In this document: positions 41,766 to 49,926 of the stretch, one piece after another | How positions within the stretch are numbered: position 1 is the stretch's first letter | How the letters are laid out: each line of letters begins with the position of its first letter | Source: Trujillonella humicola | Lineage (GTDB): Bacteria; Actinomycetota; Actinomycetes; Mycobacteriales; Geodermatophilaceae | Direction: 5' to 3' | NCBI RefSeq assembly: GCF_046233715.1 | Contig: NZ_JBJNRJ010000021.1 | Location: 4,528 to 68,527, forward strand | DNA length: 64,000 nucleotides | The notes under the pieces: model-generated | What the model was told of the DNA's origin: nothing | Databases searched by the model: none | Seen by the model: the letters and a program-made list of their open reading frames with translations, nothing else | Position numbers and translations under genes: made by a program

Positions 41766-43384
41766 GCCGGGACCCCGGCTCCGGCCCGCCCGAGCACGAA
41801 GCCGCGGTAGCCGTCGTCGGCGACCGAGTCACAGATCTTGCGGTAGCGGCCCACGCCACCGGCGTAGGGCAGGAAGACGCGGGGTTTGCCGGGCACGTTC
41901 GACCCCACGTACCAGGAGTTCGCGTGCTTGTAGAGCGTCCCGTCCGCGGCCTCGTCGACGTGTGCCGTCCACTCCTCCTCGGAGGCGACCGTGGGCTCGA
42001 CGACGTCGTGCCCCTGCTCGGCCATGGTCGTCAGCAGGCGGCCGACCCAGTCGACGTGCTGCTCGATGGCCAGGAACATGTTGCACAGCACGGCGGGGCT
42101 GCCCGGCCCGGTCAGGGTGAACAGGTTGGGGAAGCCGGCCGTCATGACGCCGAGGTAGGTCCTGGCGCCCTCGGCCCACTTCTGCGCCAGGGTCCGCCCG
42201 CCGCGACCGCGGATGTCGATGCGGGTGAACGAGCCGGTCATCGCGTCGAACCCGGTGGCCAGCACCAGGACGTCGAGATCGTGATGCTCGTCGCCGGTCC
42301 GCAGGCCGGTCTCCGTGATCTCCGCGATCGGCCGCTCGCGCACGCTCACCAGCCGCACGTGGTCCAGGTTGTAGGTGGCGAAGTAGTCCGTGTCCACGCA
42401 GATCCGCTTGCTGCCGATCGGGTGGTCGGTCGGCGTCAGGAGGTCGGCCACCGCGGGGTCCCGGACGATCGAGCGGATCTTCCCGCGCACGAACTCTGCG
42501 GCCAGCGCGTTGGCGTCGAGGTCGCGCATGACGTCGTCGTAGGAGCCGAGGAAGGGGAAGCCGCCGAGGCGCCAGCGCTCCTCGAACTGCGCGTGGCGCT
42601 CCTCCGCGGAGACCGCCAGCGCCGACTGCCGGTGGATCGGCGTCGTCGACCCGGTGAACGACCGGCGGGCCTTCTCCCGCAGCGCCGCGTAGTTCTGCTT
42701 GGTCTCGCGGATCTGCTCCTCGGTGAGCGCGTCGTTCTCGGCCGAGATGCTGTAGTTCGCCGTCCGCTGGAAGACGGTCAGCCGCGCCGCCAGCGCCGCC
42801 AGCTGGGGCACCGCCTGGATGCCCGAGGAGCCGGTACCGATGACGCCGACCCGCTTGCCGGTGACGTCGACACCGCCGACCGGCCAGCGGGCGGTGTGGT
42901 GCACCTCGCCGCGGAAGCGCTCGAGCCCGGGGAACTCGGGCACGCGCGTGGCGGAGAGCACGCCGGTGGCCAGGACCAGGAACCGGGTGGTCACCTGTTC
43001 CCCGCCGTCGGTGGCCACCGTCCAGACGTCGCGGCGCTCGTCGTACAGGGCGCCGGTCACGTTCGTCCCGAACGTGATGTCGCGCCGGAGGTCGAAGCGG
43101 TCGGCGACGTGCTCGGCGTAGGCGAGCATCTCCGGCTGGGTGGGGTACCGCCGCGACCAGGTCCACTCCTGCTGGAGGTCCTCGTCGAAGGAGTACGAGT
43201 ACTCCATGCTCTCGATGTCGCAGCGCGCCCCGGGGTAGCGGTTCCAGAACCAGGTGCCGCCCACCCCGTCCCCGCGCTCGAACGCCCGGACGCGGAATCC
43301 GCGCCGGCGCAGGTCGTGGACGGCGTACAGGCCGGCGAACCCCGCTCCGACGACGACGACGTCCACCTCGACTCCGTCGGCCAC
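41762..43384 (-). CDS. Baeyer-Villiger monooxygenase (type I flavoprotein)
   Basis: A 540-residue type I BVMO, similar to cyclohexanone-type enzymes. It contains GAGFAGLY near the start, GTWFWNRYPGARCD, the BVMO fingerprint FRGEVHHTARWP at 157-168, and GTGSSG for NADPH. It should insert oxygen next to a ketone to make an ester or lactone. This suggests that the pathway also has an alicyclic or alkyl-aryl ketone stage. ATG 43384 lies only 13 bases from an operator-like site, and the gene is translationally coupled to mhpA. Confidence 0.9.
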   Translation of the reverse strand: MADGVEVDVVVVGAGFAGLYAVHDLRRRGFRVRAFERGDGVGGTWFWNRYPGARCDIESMEYSYSFDEDLQQEWTWSRRYPTQPEMLAYAEHVADRFDLRRDITFGTNVTGALYDERRDVWTVATDGGEQVTTRFLVLATGVLSATRVPEFPGLERFRGEVHHTARWPVGGVDVTGKRVGVIGTGSSGIQAVPQLAALAARLTVFQRTANYSISAENDALTEEQIRETKQNYAALREKARRSFTGSTTPIHRQSALAVSAEERHAQFEERWRLGGFPFLGSYDDVMRDLDANALAAEFVRGKIRSIVRDPAVADLLTPTDHPIGSKRICVDTDYFATYNLDHVRLVSVRERPIAEITETGLRTGDEHHDLDVLVLATGFDAMTGSFTRIDIRGRGGRTLAQKWAEGARTYLGVMTAGFPNLFTLTGPGSPAVLCNMFLAIEQHVDWVGRLLTTMAEQGHDVVEPTVASEEEWTAHVDEAADGTLYKHANSWYVGSNVPGKPRVFLPYAGGVGRYRKICDSVADDGYRGFVLGRAGAGVPA

Positions 43385-43397
43385 GTCCGGGATCCTA

Positions 43398-43414
43398 GTA
43401 GACGTAGTGTCAGA
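43398..43414 (-). promoter_or_regulatory. Operator-like 17-mer upstream of BVMO-mhpA operon
   Basis: Minus strand reads TCTGACA CTA CGTCTAC. The first half-site is perfect and the second is degenerate. It lies 14-30 bases before the BVMO start, where it would overlap the promoter. Confidence 0.55.
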
Positions 43415-43474
43415 TCGTCACCCCGGTGCGCGTGGGATCCGGGCACGTCTGGCCGACGGCCGATCGCGCAGGGC

Positions 43475-44434
43475 TCACAGGTCCAGGACCAGACGTGAGC
43501 AGGCCGCACGCGAGACGCAGATGAACATCGTCGCGTCAGCCGCCCGCTCCTCCTCGTCCAGGAGGCTGTCCCGGTGGTCGACGTCGCCCTCGATCACGTC
43601 GGTCTCACACGTTCCGCAGGTGCCCTCCCGGCAGGAGGACAGGACCTCGACCCCGGCCTCCTCGACCACCTCGAGGATCGACCGGTCGGGCGGAACGGTC
43701 AGGGTCAGGCCGCTGGCGGCGAGCTCGACCTCGAACGCCGCGGACAGCAGGGGCGCCCCCTGCTCCTTCGGTGCGAACCGCTCCACGTGCAGCGTTCCCG
43801 CCGGCCGGCCCGCGCACACGACCTCCACCGCCCGCAGCAGCGGCTCCGGGCCGCAGCAGTAGACCGCCGTCCCTTCGCCCGCCGCGCCGAGGACGTCCTC
43901 GAGCGGCATCAACCCGAACTCGTCCTCGGGGTACAACCGTACGCGGGCGCCGAACGCGGCCAGTTCCTCCCGGAAGGCCATCGTCGCGGCGGTCCGCCCG
44001 CCATAGTGCAGCTCCCACTGCACGCCGGTGGCCGCAGCGATGCCGACCATGGGCAGGATCGGCGTGATGCCGATCCCCCCGGCGACGAAGACGTAACGCT
44101 GCGCGGGTTCCAGGGCGAAGTGGTTACGAGGGCCGCGGACGTCGACGACGTCTCCGGCGTGCAGGCGCTCGTGCACCCGCGCCGAGCCCCCCCGACCGGC
44201 GGGCTCGCGCAGGACCGCGATCCGCCAGACCTCGCGGGCGGCGGGGTCCCCGCACAGCGAGTACTGCCGCACCACGCCGGGAGCCACGGTCAGGTCGACG
44301 TGGGCACCGGGGGCCCACTCGGGGAGGAGAGCGCCGTCCGAGCGGTGCAACTCCAGCGCGACGACACCGTCGGCGACCTCCTCCCGGCGCGAGATCGTCA
44401 GACGCAGGTCCACCTCGTCGTGCGTGCTGTGCAC
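43475..44434 (-). CDS. Rieske-oxygenase reductase (PDR/VanB type, FMN + plant-type [2Fe-2S])
   Basis: A 319-residue reductase with FMN-binding RQYSLCGDP (56-64), NAD-binding GGIGITPILP (119-128) and CCGPEPLL, and a C-terminal plant-type ferredoxin domain with C268-x4-C273-x2-C276 and Cys306. This is the phthalate dioxygenase reductase/vanillate demethylase reductase class, which passes electrons from NADH directly to a Rieske oxygenase. The obvious partner is the oxygenase at 27183-28978. The GTG at 44434 follows AAGGGG by seven bases; the longer frame to 44497 has no family features. It is divergent from the CitE-like gene. Confidence 0.85.
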   Translation of the reverse strand: MHSTHDEVDLRLTISRREEVADGVVALELHRSDGALLPEWAPGAHVDLTVAPGVVRQYSLCGDPAAREVWRIAVLREPAGRGGSARVHERLHAGDVVDVRGPRNHFALEPAQRYVFVAGGIGITPILPMVGIAAATGVQWELHYGGRTAATMAFREELAAFGARVRLYPEDEFGLMPLEDVLGAAGEGTAVYCCGPEPLLRAVEVVCAGRPAGTLHVERFAPKEQGAPLLSAAFEVELAASGLTLTVPPDRSILEVVEEAGVEVLSSCREGTCGTCETDVIEGDVDHRDSLLDEEERAADATMFICVSRAACSRLVLDL

Positions 44435-44546
44435 AGCTGCCCCTTCTTCGTCGAACGCCCGTTGACCGACGTGAGACCGTCGGCAGCATGGATGCAATCA
44501 TCTACCTGTTCCTGTCGGCGAGGCCGGCCGGGAGAGGCGCGCACTC

Positions 44547-45365
44547 GTGACCGGTCACAGCGCGGCGTCCTGGCTCTTCGTCCCCGGCAGCCGACCCGAG
44601 CGCTTCGCCCGGGCCGCCGCCGCAGGCGCCCACGAGGTCATCGTCGACCTGGAGGACGCCGTCGCTCCGGCCGCCAAGGAGGCCGCCCGCACCGCGGCGG
44701 CGCGCTGGCTGACCGATGGTGGTCGAGCCTGGGTGCGGGTCAACGCCGTGGACACGCCGTGGCACGGGGACGACCTGGCGGCACTCGCCCGCCGGCCGGG
44801 GCTCCGCGGCCTCGTGGTGCCGAAGGCCGAGGACCCCGACGTGCTGCGCCGGATCGCGGAGTCGCTCCCCGACGGGAGCGGGGTCCTCGCCCTGGTGGAG
44901 TCGGCCGCGGGGGTCCTCCGCGCGCCGGCCGTCGCGGGATGTCCCGGCGTCAGCGGTCTCGCGTTCGGCTCGATCGACTACGCCCTCGACATCGACGCGG
45001 CCGAGACCGACGATGCCCTCCGGTACGCCCGCAGCACCCTGGTCGTCGCCGCCCGCGCGGCCGGACTGCCACCCCCGGTCGACGGCGTCACGGTCGACAC
45101 CCGCGACACGGGCGCCGTCCGATCGGCCGCCGCCCGCGCCAGGGAGCTCGGGTTCGGGGGCAAGCTCTGCATCCACCCGCTCCAGGTGCCCACCGTCAAC
45201 ACGGTCTTCGCACCCGCGCCCGCCGACGTCGCCTGGGCGCGCCGGGTGCTCGCCGCGGCGGCCGACGCGGACGCGGACGCGGGGGTGCTGAGCGTGGACG
45301 GCCGCATGGTCGATCGCCCCGTCGTCGAACGTGCCCGCCGCCTCGTCGACCGCGCCGGCGGCTGA
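44547..45365 (+). CDS. HpcH/HpaI/CitE-like CoA ester lyase
   Basis: A 272-residue citrate-lyase-beta-like TIM-barrel protein. WLFVPGSRPERFARA starts the barrel, VIVDLEDAVAP gives the metal-ligand Glu/Asp (near 36-37), and GGKLCIHPLQVP ends the conserved core. These enzymes cleave or hydrolyse malyl- or citramalyl-CoA type esters. It could cleave a beta-hydroxy dicarboxyl-CoA from the lower pathway. GTG start at 44547. The 112 bases before it are shared with the divergent reductase gene and show no clear operator copy. Confidence 0.8.
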   Translation: MTGHSAASWLFVPGSRPERFARAAAAGAHEVIVDLEDAVAPAAKEAARTAAARWLTDGGRAWVRVNAVDTPWHGDDLAALARRPGLRGLVVPKAEDPDVLRRIAESLPDGSGVLALVESAAGVLRAPAVAGCPGVSGLAFGSIDYALDIDAAETDDALRYARSTLVVAARAAGLPPPVDGVTVDTRDTGAVRSAAARARELGFGGKLCIHPLQVPTVNTVFAPAPADVAWARRVLAAAADADADAGVLSVDGRMVDRPVVERARRLVDRAGG

Positions 45366-45395
45366 CGAGGGGCCGGACGCCGAGCCGCAGCCGGA

Positions 45396-45412
45396 GTGAC
45401 AGGACTGTCAGG
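45396..45412 (-). promoter_or_regulatory. Palindromic operator-like site (first of two)
   Basis: Minus strand reads CCTGACA GTC CTGTCAC. It contains the perfect palindrome TGACAG-GA-CTGTCA (45397-45410), the most symmetric copy in the window. It adjoins a second copy at 45412. Confidence 0.6.
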
Positions 45413-45428
45413 TGACGAAGACGTCAGA
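45412..45428 (-). promoter_or_regulatory. Operator-like 17-mer (second of two) before FAD dehydrogenase
   Basis: Minus strand reads TCTGACG TCT TCGTCAC. The two copies share one base and are offset by 16 bases, about one and a half helical turns. They lie 60-92 bases before the start at 45488. Confidence 0.5.
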
Positions 45429-45487
45429 TAGTGTGACCGACCACACGCCCGCCCCAGGGCCCAGCCCCGATGCCTGGAGGAGCCTGC

Positions 45488-47140
45488 ATGGACCCCGCAC
45501 CCGACCGCTGGGCCGAGACGGTCGACGTGGTCGTGGTGGGCACCGGCGCTGCCGGTCTCACCGCGGCGATCCGGGCCGCCGACGCCGGCGCCCGCGTGCT
45601 GGTCCTGGAAAAGACCGCACTCGTCGGGGGCAGCACCTCGGTCTCCGCCGGGCTGGTGTGGGTGCCGCTGAACCACCACCTCCCGGAGGTGGGACTCACC
45701 GACTCCCGCGAAGAGGCGCTGGCCTACGTCCGGCGGCTGTCGGGGCGCGTCGCCGATCCCGACCTCCTCGAGATGTGCGTCGACCGGGGCGCCGAGATGC
45801 TGGCCTACCTGGAGCAGCGCTCGCCGCTGCGCATGACCGCCATGGCCCGGTTCGCCGACTACTACGCGGCCTACGACGTCCCCGGCAAGAAGGCCGGAGG
45901 GCGCTCGTGCGAGCCCCTGCCGTTCCCCGTCGGGTCCGCGCTGCCCGAGTGGGCCGACCGCATCCAGACCAAGGTCGCCGTCCGCGGGCAGGTCGCCCGC
46001 AACATGCTCGCCGAGGACCTCGGCGAGCGCCCCCGGGCCGCCGACGAGCTCGCCCGCCGGGAGCGCGAGGACGTCCGGACGAAGGGCAGCGCGCTGGTCG
46101 CGGCCCTGCTGCGTGGCGTCCTCGACCGCGGCATCGAGGTGCGCCTGGAGACCCGGGCCGAGCAGCTGCTCGGCCGAGACGGCGCGGTCGAGGGGGTCCG
46201 GTGCGCGACCGCCGGCGGGACGGTCGACGTCCGGGCGCGACGCGGCGTGGTGCTGGCCAGCGGCGGGTTCGAGTGGAACCGGGATCTGGTCTCGGCGTTC
46301 ATCGGCTACGAGCTCTTCCCGATCAGCCCCGAGCACAACACCGGCGACGGGCACATCATGGGGATGGAGGCCGGAGCGCTGCTCGGGAGCATGCACTCGT
46401 ACTGGGGCAGCGGCGCCATGGTGGACCCGAGCGACCTGCGGGCCGGCCGGCCCCTGCCCACGTTCGACGAGGCCCGGGCAGCCGGCGGGACGCTGATCGT
46501 CAACGCCCACGGCGAGCGGTTCGTCAACGAGGCCGCGCCGTACCACGACTTCGCGAAGGCCTTCGGCGAGTTCGATCCCTCGACCGCCGCCTTCCGCAAC
46601 GAGACCGCGTGGATGGTCTTCGACCACGAGCTGCGCTCCCGCAAGCAGATCCTGTCGCTGCGACCCGACGGGCCGGTGCCGGACTGGGTGGCCACCGGCG
46701 ACTCGCTCGGCGAGCTCGCCGAGCGCCTGGACATCGACCCCGCGCGGCTCGAGCAGACCGTCGCCGAGTTCAACGGACACGCGGCGGAGGGCAACGACCC
46801 CGCGTTCGACCGTCCCCGCGGCATGGCCGGCTCGAAGATCCGCCCCCTCGGGGACGGCCCCTTCTACGCGATCCCCATCCATCCCGGCACGCTGGGCACC
46901 AACGGCGGGTTGCGGACCGACGCCCTCGGCCGGGTGCGCCGGGCCCGGGGCGGCGTGCTCGACGGGCTCTACGCCGCCGGCAACGTGGCGGCCAGCCCGC
47001 TCGGCTGGGGCTATCCCGGCGGTGGCGCGACCCTGTGGGCCGGCATGACCCTGGCGTACGTCGCCGGGGACGCGGTCGCCCGCCACCGCGACCGCGCGGC
47101 CGACAGCCCCGCCACCCCGGCCGGCGCCCCGGCGCCGTGA
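45488..47140 (+). CDS. FAD-binding dehydrogenase (KstD/fumarate-reductase-like)
   Basis: A 550-residue FAD-dependent dehydrogenase of the fumarate reductase/3-ketosteroid-delta1-dehydrogenase group. It has GTGAAGLTAAIRAADAG at the start, EKTALVGGSTSVSAG, GFEWNRDL, and the C-terminal GWGYPGGGATLWAGMTLAYVAG, where KstD enzymes carry Tyr-Gly motifs. It may introduce a double bond next to a ring ketone and so help to aromatise an alicyclic ring. ATG 45488 follows GGAGGAG; the frame continues slightly upstream to 45470. It overlaps the next gene by 4 bp. Confidence 0.8.
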   Translation: MDPAPDRWAETVDVVVVGTGAAGLTAAIRAADAGARVLVLEKTALVGGSTSVSAGLVWVPLNHHLPEVGLTDSREEALAYVRRLSGRVADPDLLEMCVDRGAEMLAYLEQRSPLRMTAMARFADYYAAYDVPGKKAGGRSCEPLPFPVGSALPEWADRIQTKVAVRGQVARNMLAEDLGERPRAADELARREREDVRTKGSALVAALLRGVLDRGIEVRLETRAEQLLGRDGAVEGVRCATAGGTVDVRARRGVVLASGGFEWNRDLVSAFIGYELFPISPEHNTGDGHIMGMEAGALLGSMHSYWGSGAMVDPSDLRAGRPLPTFDEARAAGGTLIVNAHGERFVNEAAPYHDFAKAFGEFDPSTAAFRNETAWMVFDHELRSRKQILSLRPDGPVPDWVATGDSLGELAERLDIDPARLEQTVAEFNGHAAEGNDPAFDRPRGMAGSKIRPLGDGPFYAIPIHPGTLGTNGGLRTDALGRVRRARGGVLDGLYAAGNVAASPLGWGYPGGGATLWAGMTLAYVAGDAVARHRDRAADSPATPAGAPAP

Positions 47141-47580
47141 TCGACGCGCGGTCATCCGGGCGGATCCTGGCCCGGCTGGTGGCGTCGGTGCCGTCACCGG
47201 TCCCGCCGGAGCACGTGCGGGGCGTCGTCGCCCGCTACTACGCCAGCTTCACCGACGGCGACCTCGCCGGACGGGAGGCGCTGTTCGCCCCGAGCCTGCG
47301 GTTCGAGGACCCGGCCGGTCGCGTCGTGGCCACCGATTCCGCCTCGCTGCACACCTTCTTCACCGAGGTGCTGCCCGCCTCCTGGTCGCTCGGCTTCCGG
47401 CTCGAGCGCGTCACCGTGGTCGCCGGCGAGGCCGTGGCGACCACGACGATGCGGCTCGCGGTGCCCGACCGGGTGCCGGTCGAGGTGGTGGTCAATGCGC
47501 ACTTCGTGCTGGACGGCACGGGGCTGATCACGTCGGTGCGGGTCTTCTTCGACGAGGAGGCCATGCGCGACGCGCCGTAG
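47137..47580 (+). CDS. NTF2/SnoaL-like protein
   Basis: A 147-residue protein with the cone-shaped NTF2/SnoaL fold pattern (VVARYYASFTDGDLAGREALFAPSLRFEDP near the start, VEVVVNAHFVLDGTGLITSVRVFFDEE at the end). Proteins of this kind include ketosteroid isomerases, dehydratases and SnoaL cyclases. GTG 47137 overlaps the FAD dehydrogenase by 4 bp, suggesting a joint role, such as double-bond isomerisation after dehydrogenation. No specific catalytic residue can be assigned with confidence. Confidence 0.7.
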   Translation: MIDARSSGRILARLVASVPSPVPPEHVRGVVARYYASFTDGDLAGREALFAPSLRFEDPAGRVVATDSASLHTFFTEVLPASWSLGFRLERVTVVAGEAVATTTMRLAVPDRVPVEVVVNAHFVLDGTGLITSVRVFFDEEAMRDAP

Positions 47581-47638
47581 GACGGACCGATCGGACGACG
47601 CCGGCTCGCACCGGCTCACGGGAAGGGAGAAGGACCGG

Positions 47639-48229
47639 ATGACAGCCTTCAGCAGGGACGAGGTCGAGCAGGCGTTCCGCCACTACTACATGACCGGGCC
47701 GGTCCAGGAGGACTGGAAGGCCTGGTCGGAGCTGTTCACCGACGACGCCGTCTACTGGGACCACTACTGGGGCAGGTTCCACGGACCGCGCGAGATCGAG
47801 ATGTTCCTCGACGGGACGATGTCGCAGGCACCGGCCGTCTACACGCCGATGATGTGGTATGTCATCGAGGGGTCGCGGGTGGTCTGGAAGGGCGTGAACC
47901 GCGCCGACAACCCGCGGCCCGGCGGCGAACCGTTCGGCTTCGAGTCCCTGCAGATCCTCACCTACGCCGGCGACGGCAAGTGGTCGCGCGAGGAGGACTG
48001 GTGGATCGCCTACGAGTCCCTGCGCTTCGCCCGGGACTACGCCGCCGCCGTCGAGGAGTTCGACCCGGGCCACCCGCAGAAGCTGACCCGCCAGGACTGG
48101 GGCGACTGGGTGGACTGGGCCCGGCCCCCCGCGGGCCACTCGGCGAGGCCGTCGTGGCTGGACCGCACCGACGTCGTGCCGCTGAAGACCGTCCGCGACG
48201 CCCATTTCGGCGAGCGCAACCCGAAGTAG
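47639..48229 (+). CDS. NTF2/SnoaL-like protein (second)
   Basis: A 196-residue protein with an NTF2-like core (EVEQAFRHYYMTG, WSELFTDDAVYWDHYWGRFHGPREIEMFLDGTM) and an extended C-terminal part rich in Trp/Asp (RQDWGDWVDWARPP). GGAAGGGAGAAGGA precedes the ATG at 47639, 58 bases after the previous stop. It is different in sequence from the NTF2-like protein just upstream. The likely role is isomerase, dehydratase or binding of a cyclic substrate; not assignable further. Confidence 0.7.
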   Translation: MTAFSRDEVEQAFRHYYMTGPVQEDWKAWSELFTDDAVYWDHYWGRFHGPREIEMFLDGTMSQAPAVYTPMMWYVIEGSRVVWKGVNRADNPRPGGEPFGFESLQILTYAGDGKWSREEDWWIAYESLRFARDYAAAVEEFDPGHPQKLTRQDWGDWVDWARPPAGHSARPSWLDRTDVVPLKTVRDAHFGERNPK

Positions 48230-48245
48230 CCCGGCGGCCGAGTGG

Positions 48246-48287
48246 GGGCCGGGACGAGGAGGCCGGAGGGCCTCGTCGTCCCGGCCC
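48246..48287. terminator. Strong bidirectional terminator hairpin
   Basis: A 19-bp inverted repeat with one mismatch: arms 48246-48264 and 48269-48287 (beginning GGGCCGGGACGA and ending TCGTCCCGGCCC) and a GGAG loop. It lies between the convergent NTF2-like gene (stop 48229) and the ArsR gene (stop 48289). Confidence 0.75.
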
Positions 48288-48288
48288 G

Positions 48289-48636
48289 CTACCAGGTGGG
48301 CATCGCCGCGACAGGTGCAGCGGTGGGCGCAGCGTCGCCCCCCGGCGTGGCGGACGACGGCACCCCCGCCAGCACGCCCAGCCGGTCGACCATTTCCTCG
48401 ACGGCGCCCTGGCGCAGGACGTAGTAGGTGTTGCGGCCCCGCTTGCGCACGTCGATGAGGCCCGCCTGGGCCAGTGCCTTCATGTGGTACGAGATGGTCG
48501 GCTTGGACACCGCGAGGGTCGCCTCGAGCTGGCTCCAGGCCAGTTCCTCGACGCCCGCGAACTGCCGCAGGATGTCCCAGCGGATGGGGTCACTGAGCGC
48601 CTTGAAGACGGACGGCATCACGTTCGGCCCGGTCAT
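48289..48636 (-). CDS. ArsR-type winged-helix transcriptional regulator
   Basis: A 115-residue ArsR-family regulator. VFKALSDPIRWDILRQFAG, SQLEATLAVSKPTISYHMKALAQAGLIDVRKRGRNTYYVL is the full winged-helix core. No metal-binding CxC motif is present, so it may sense something else. ATG 48636 is preferred because GGGAGGGAG precedes it by about eight bases and the family core starts soon after; a longer frame to 48678 exists. It is divergent from the ACAD-ECH pair at 48774 and probably controls it. Confidence 0.85.
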   Translation of the reverse strand: MTGPNVMPSVFKALSDPIRWDILRQFAGVEELAWSQLEATLAVSKPTISYHMKALAQAGLIDVRKRGRNTYYVLRQGAVEEMVDRLGVLAGVPSSATPGGDAAPTAAPVAAMPTW

Positions 48637-48728
48637 CCGGTCTCCCTCCCGACCCGCCCGACGGCGGGCCGACTCCACGCAGCCGCCGGAGCAGGCGACC
48701 GCCCTTAGGGTATACCTGTCTAACTGAT

Positions 48729-48745
48729 TCGGCTGTATGAGCCGA
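48729..48745. promoter_or_regulatory. Inverted repeat upstream of ACAD-ECH operon
   Basis: TCGGCT-GTATG-AGCCGA (6-bp arms, 5-base spacer) lies between the ArsR gene and the ACAD gene at 48774. A GGTATACC palindrome is at 48712-48719. Either could be the ArsR operator. Neither resembles the TCTGACA motif. Confidence 0.35.
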
Positions 48746-48773
48746 TGACAGGGCTCAAACCCGAGGAGCGGCC

Positions 48774-49913
48774 ATGCCCGTCGACCGACTGCTGCCCAGC
48801 CAGGAGGCCGAGGACCTCCTCGACCTCGTGCGGGACGTCGCCGACAAGGAGCTCGCGACCCGCGTCGAGGAGCACGAGCGGGCCGAGGCCTACCCGGACG
48901 GGCTGTTCGCCGTGCTGGGGGACGCCGGGTTGCTGGGTCTGCCCTACCCCGAGGAGCTCGGCGGCGGCGGGCAGCCCTACGAGGTGTACCTGCAGGTGCT
49001 GGAGGAGCTCGGCGCGCGGTGGGCCGCGGTGGCCGTCGCCGTCTCGGTGCACGGCCTGTCCTGTCACCCGGTCGCCACCTTCGGGACCGAGGAGCAGCAG
49101 CAGACCTGGCTGCCGCGCATGCTGTCCGGTGAGCTGATCGGCGGGTACTCGCTGTCGGAGCCGCACGCGGGCTCCGACGCCGCCGCGCTGACCTGCCGGG
49201 CCGACCAGACCGACGGCGGCTACCGGATCACGGGGACCAAGGCGTGGATCACCCACGGTGGCCGGGCGGACTTCTACGCGCTGTTCGCTCGCACCTCCCC
49301 CGGCTCCGGCGGGATCAGCTGCTTCCTGGCTCCCGGCGCGACCGACGGCCTGTCGTTCGGCCGGCCCGAGCAGAAGATGGGCCTGCACGCCATCCCCACC
49401 ACGATCGCGAACTGGGACGGCGCACTGCTCGACGCCGACCGGCTGATCGGAGCGGAGGGCCAGGGCCTGCCCATCGCGTTCTCCGCCCTGGACTCCGGTC
49501 GCCTCGGGATCGCCGCCGTCGCCACGGGGCTCGCGCAGTCGGCCCTCGACGCGGCCGTGGCCTACGCCAAGGAGCGCGCCGCCTTCGGCCGGAAGATCAT
49601 CGACCACCAGGGGCTGGGCTTCCTGCTGGCGGACATGGCGGCCGCGGTCGACTCGGCCCGGGCGACCTACCTGGACGCCGCCCGCCGGCGCGACGCCGGC
49701 CGGCGGTACGGCAGGCAGGCCAGCGTCGCGAAGCTCATCGCGACGGATGCGGCCATGAAGGTCACGACCGATGCGGTGCAGGTCCTCGGCGGCGCCGGGT
49801 ACACGCGCGACTTCCCCGTGGAGCGGTTCATGCGCGAGGCGAAGATCATGCAGATCTTCGAGGGCACCAACCAGATCCAGCGCCTGGTCATCAGCCGGGC
49901 CCTCGCCCGCTGA
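48774..49913 (+). CDS. Acyl-CoA dehydrogenase
   Basis: A 379-residue acyl-CoA dehydrogenase of classical type. GGYSLSEPHAGSDAAALTCRA is the flavin loop, QVLGGAGYTRDFPVERFMREAKIMQIFEGTNQIQR gives the C-terminal helix and the catalytic Glu. CGAGGAGCGG precedes the ATG at 48774. It forms a two-gene unit with the ECH at 49927 and is divergent from ArsR. It likely serves a general beta-oxidation step, perhaps of the ring-opened acid. Confidence 0.9.
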   Translation: MPVDRLLPSQEAEDLLDLVRDVADKELATRVEEHERAEAYPDGLFAVLGDAGLLGLPYPEELGGGGQPYEVYLQVLEELGARWAAVAVAVSVHGLSCHPVATFGTEEQQQTWLPRMLSGELIGGYSLSEPHAGSDAAALTCRADQTDGGYRITGTKAWITHGGRADFYALFARTSPGSGGISCFLAPGATDGLSFGRPEQKMGLHAIPTTIANWDGALLDADRLIGAEGQGLPIAFSALDSGRLGIAAVATGLAQSALDAAVAYAKERAAFGRKIIDHQGLGFLLADMAAAVDSARATYLDAARRRDAGRRYGRQASVAKLIATDAAMKVTTDAVQVLGGAGYTRDFPVERFMREAKIMQIFEGTNQIQRLVISRALAR

Positions 49914-49926
49914 CCGGGAGGTCCTC

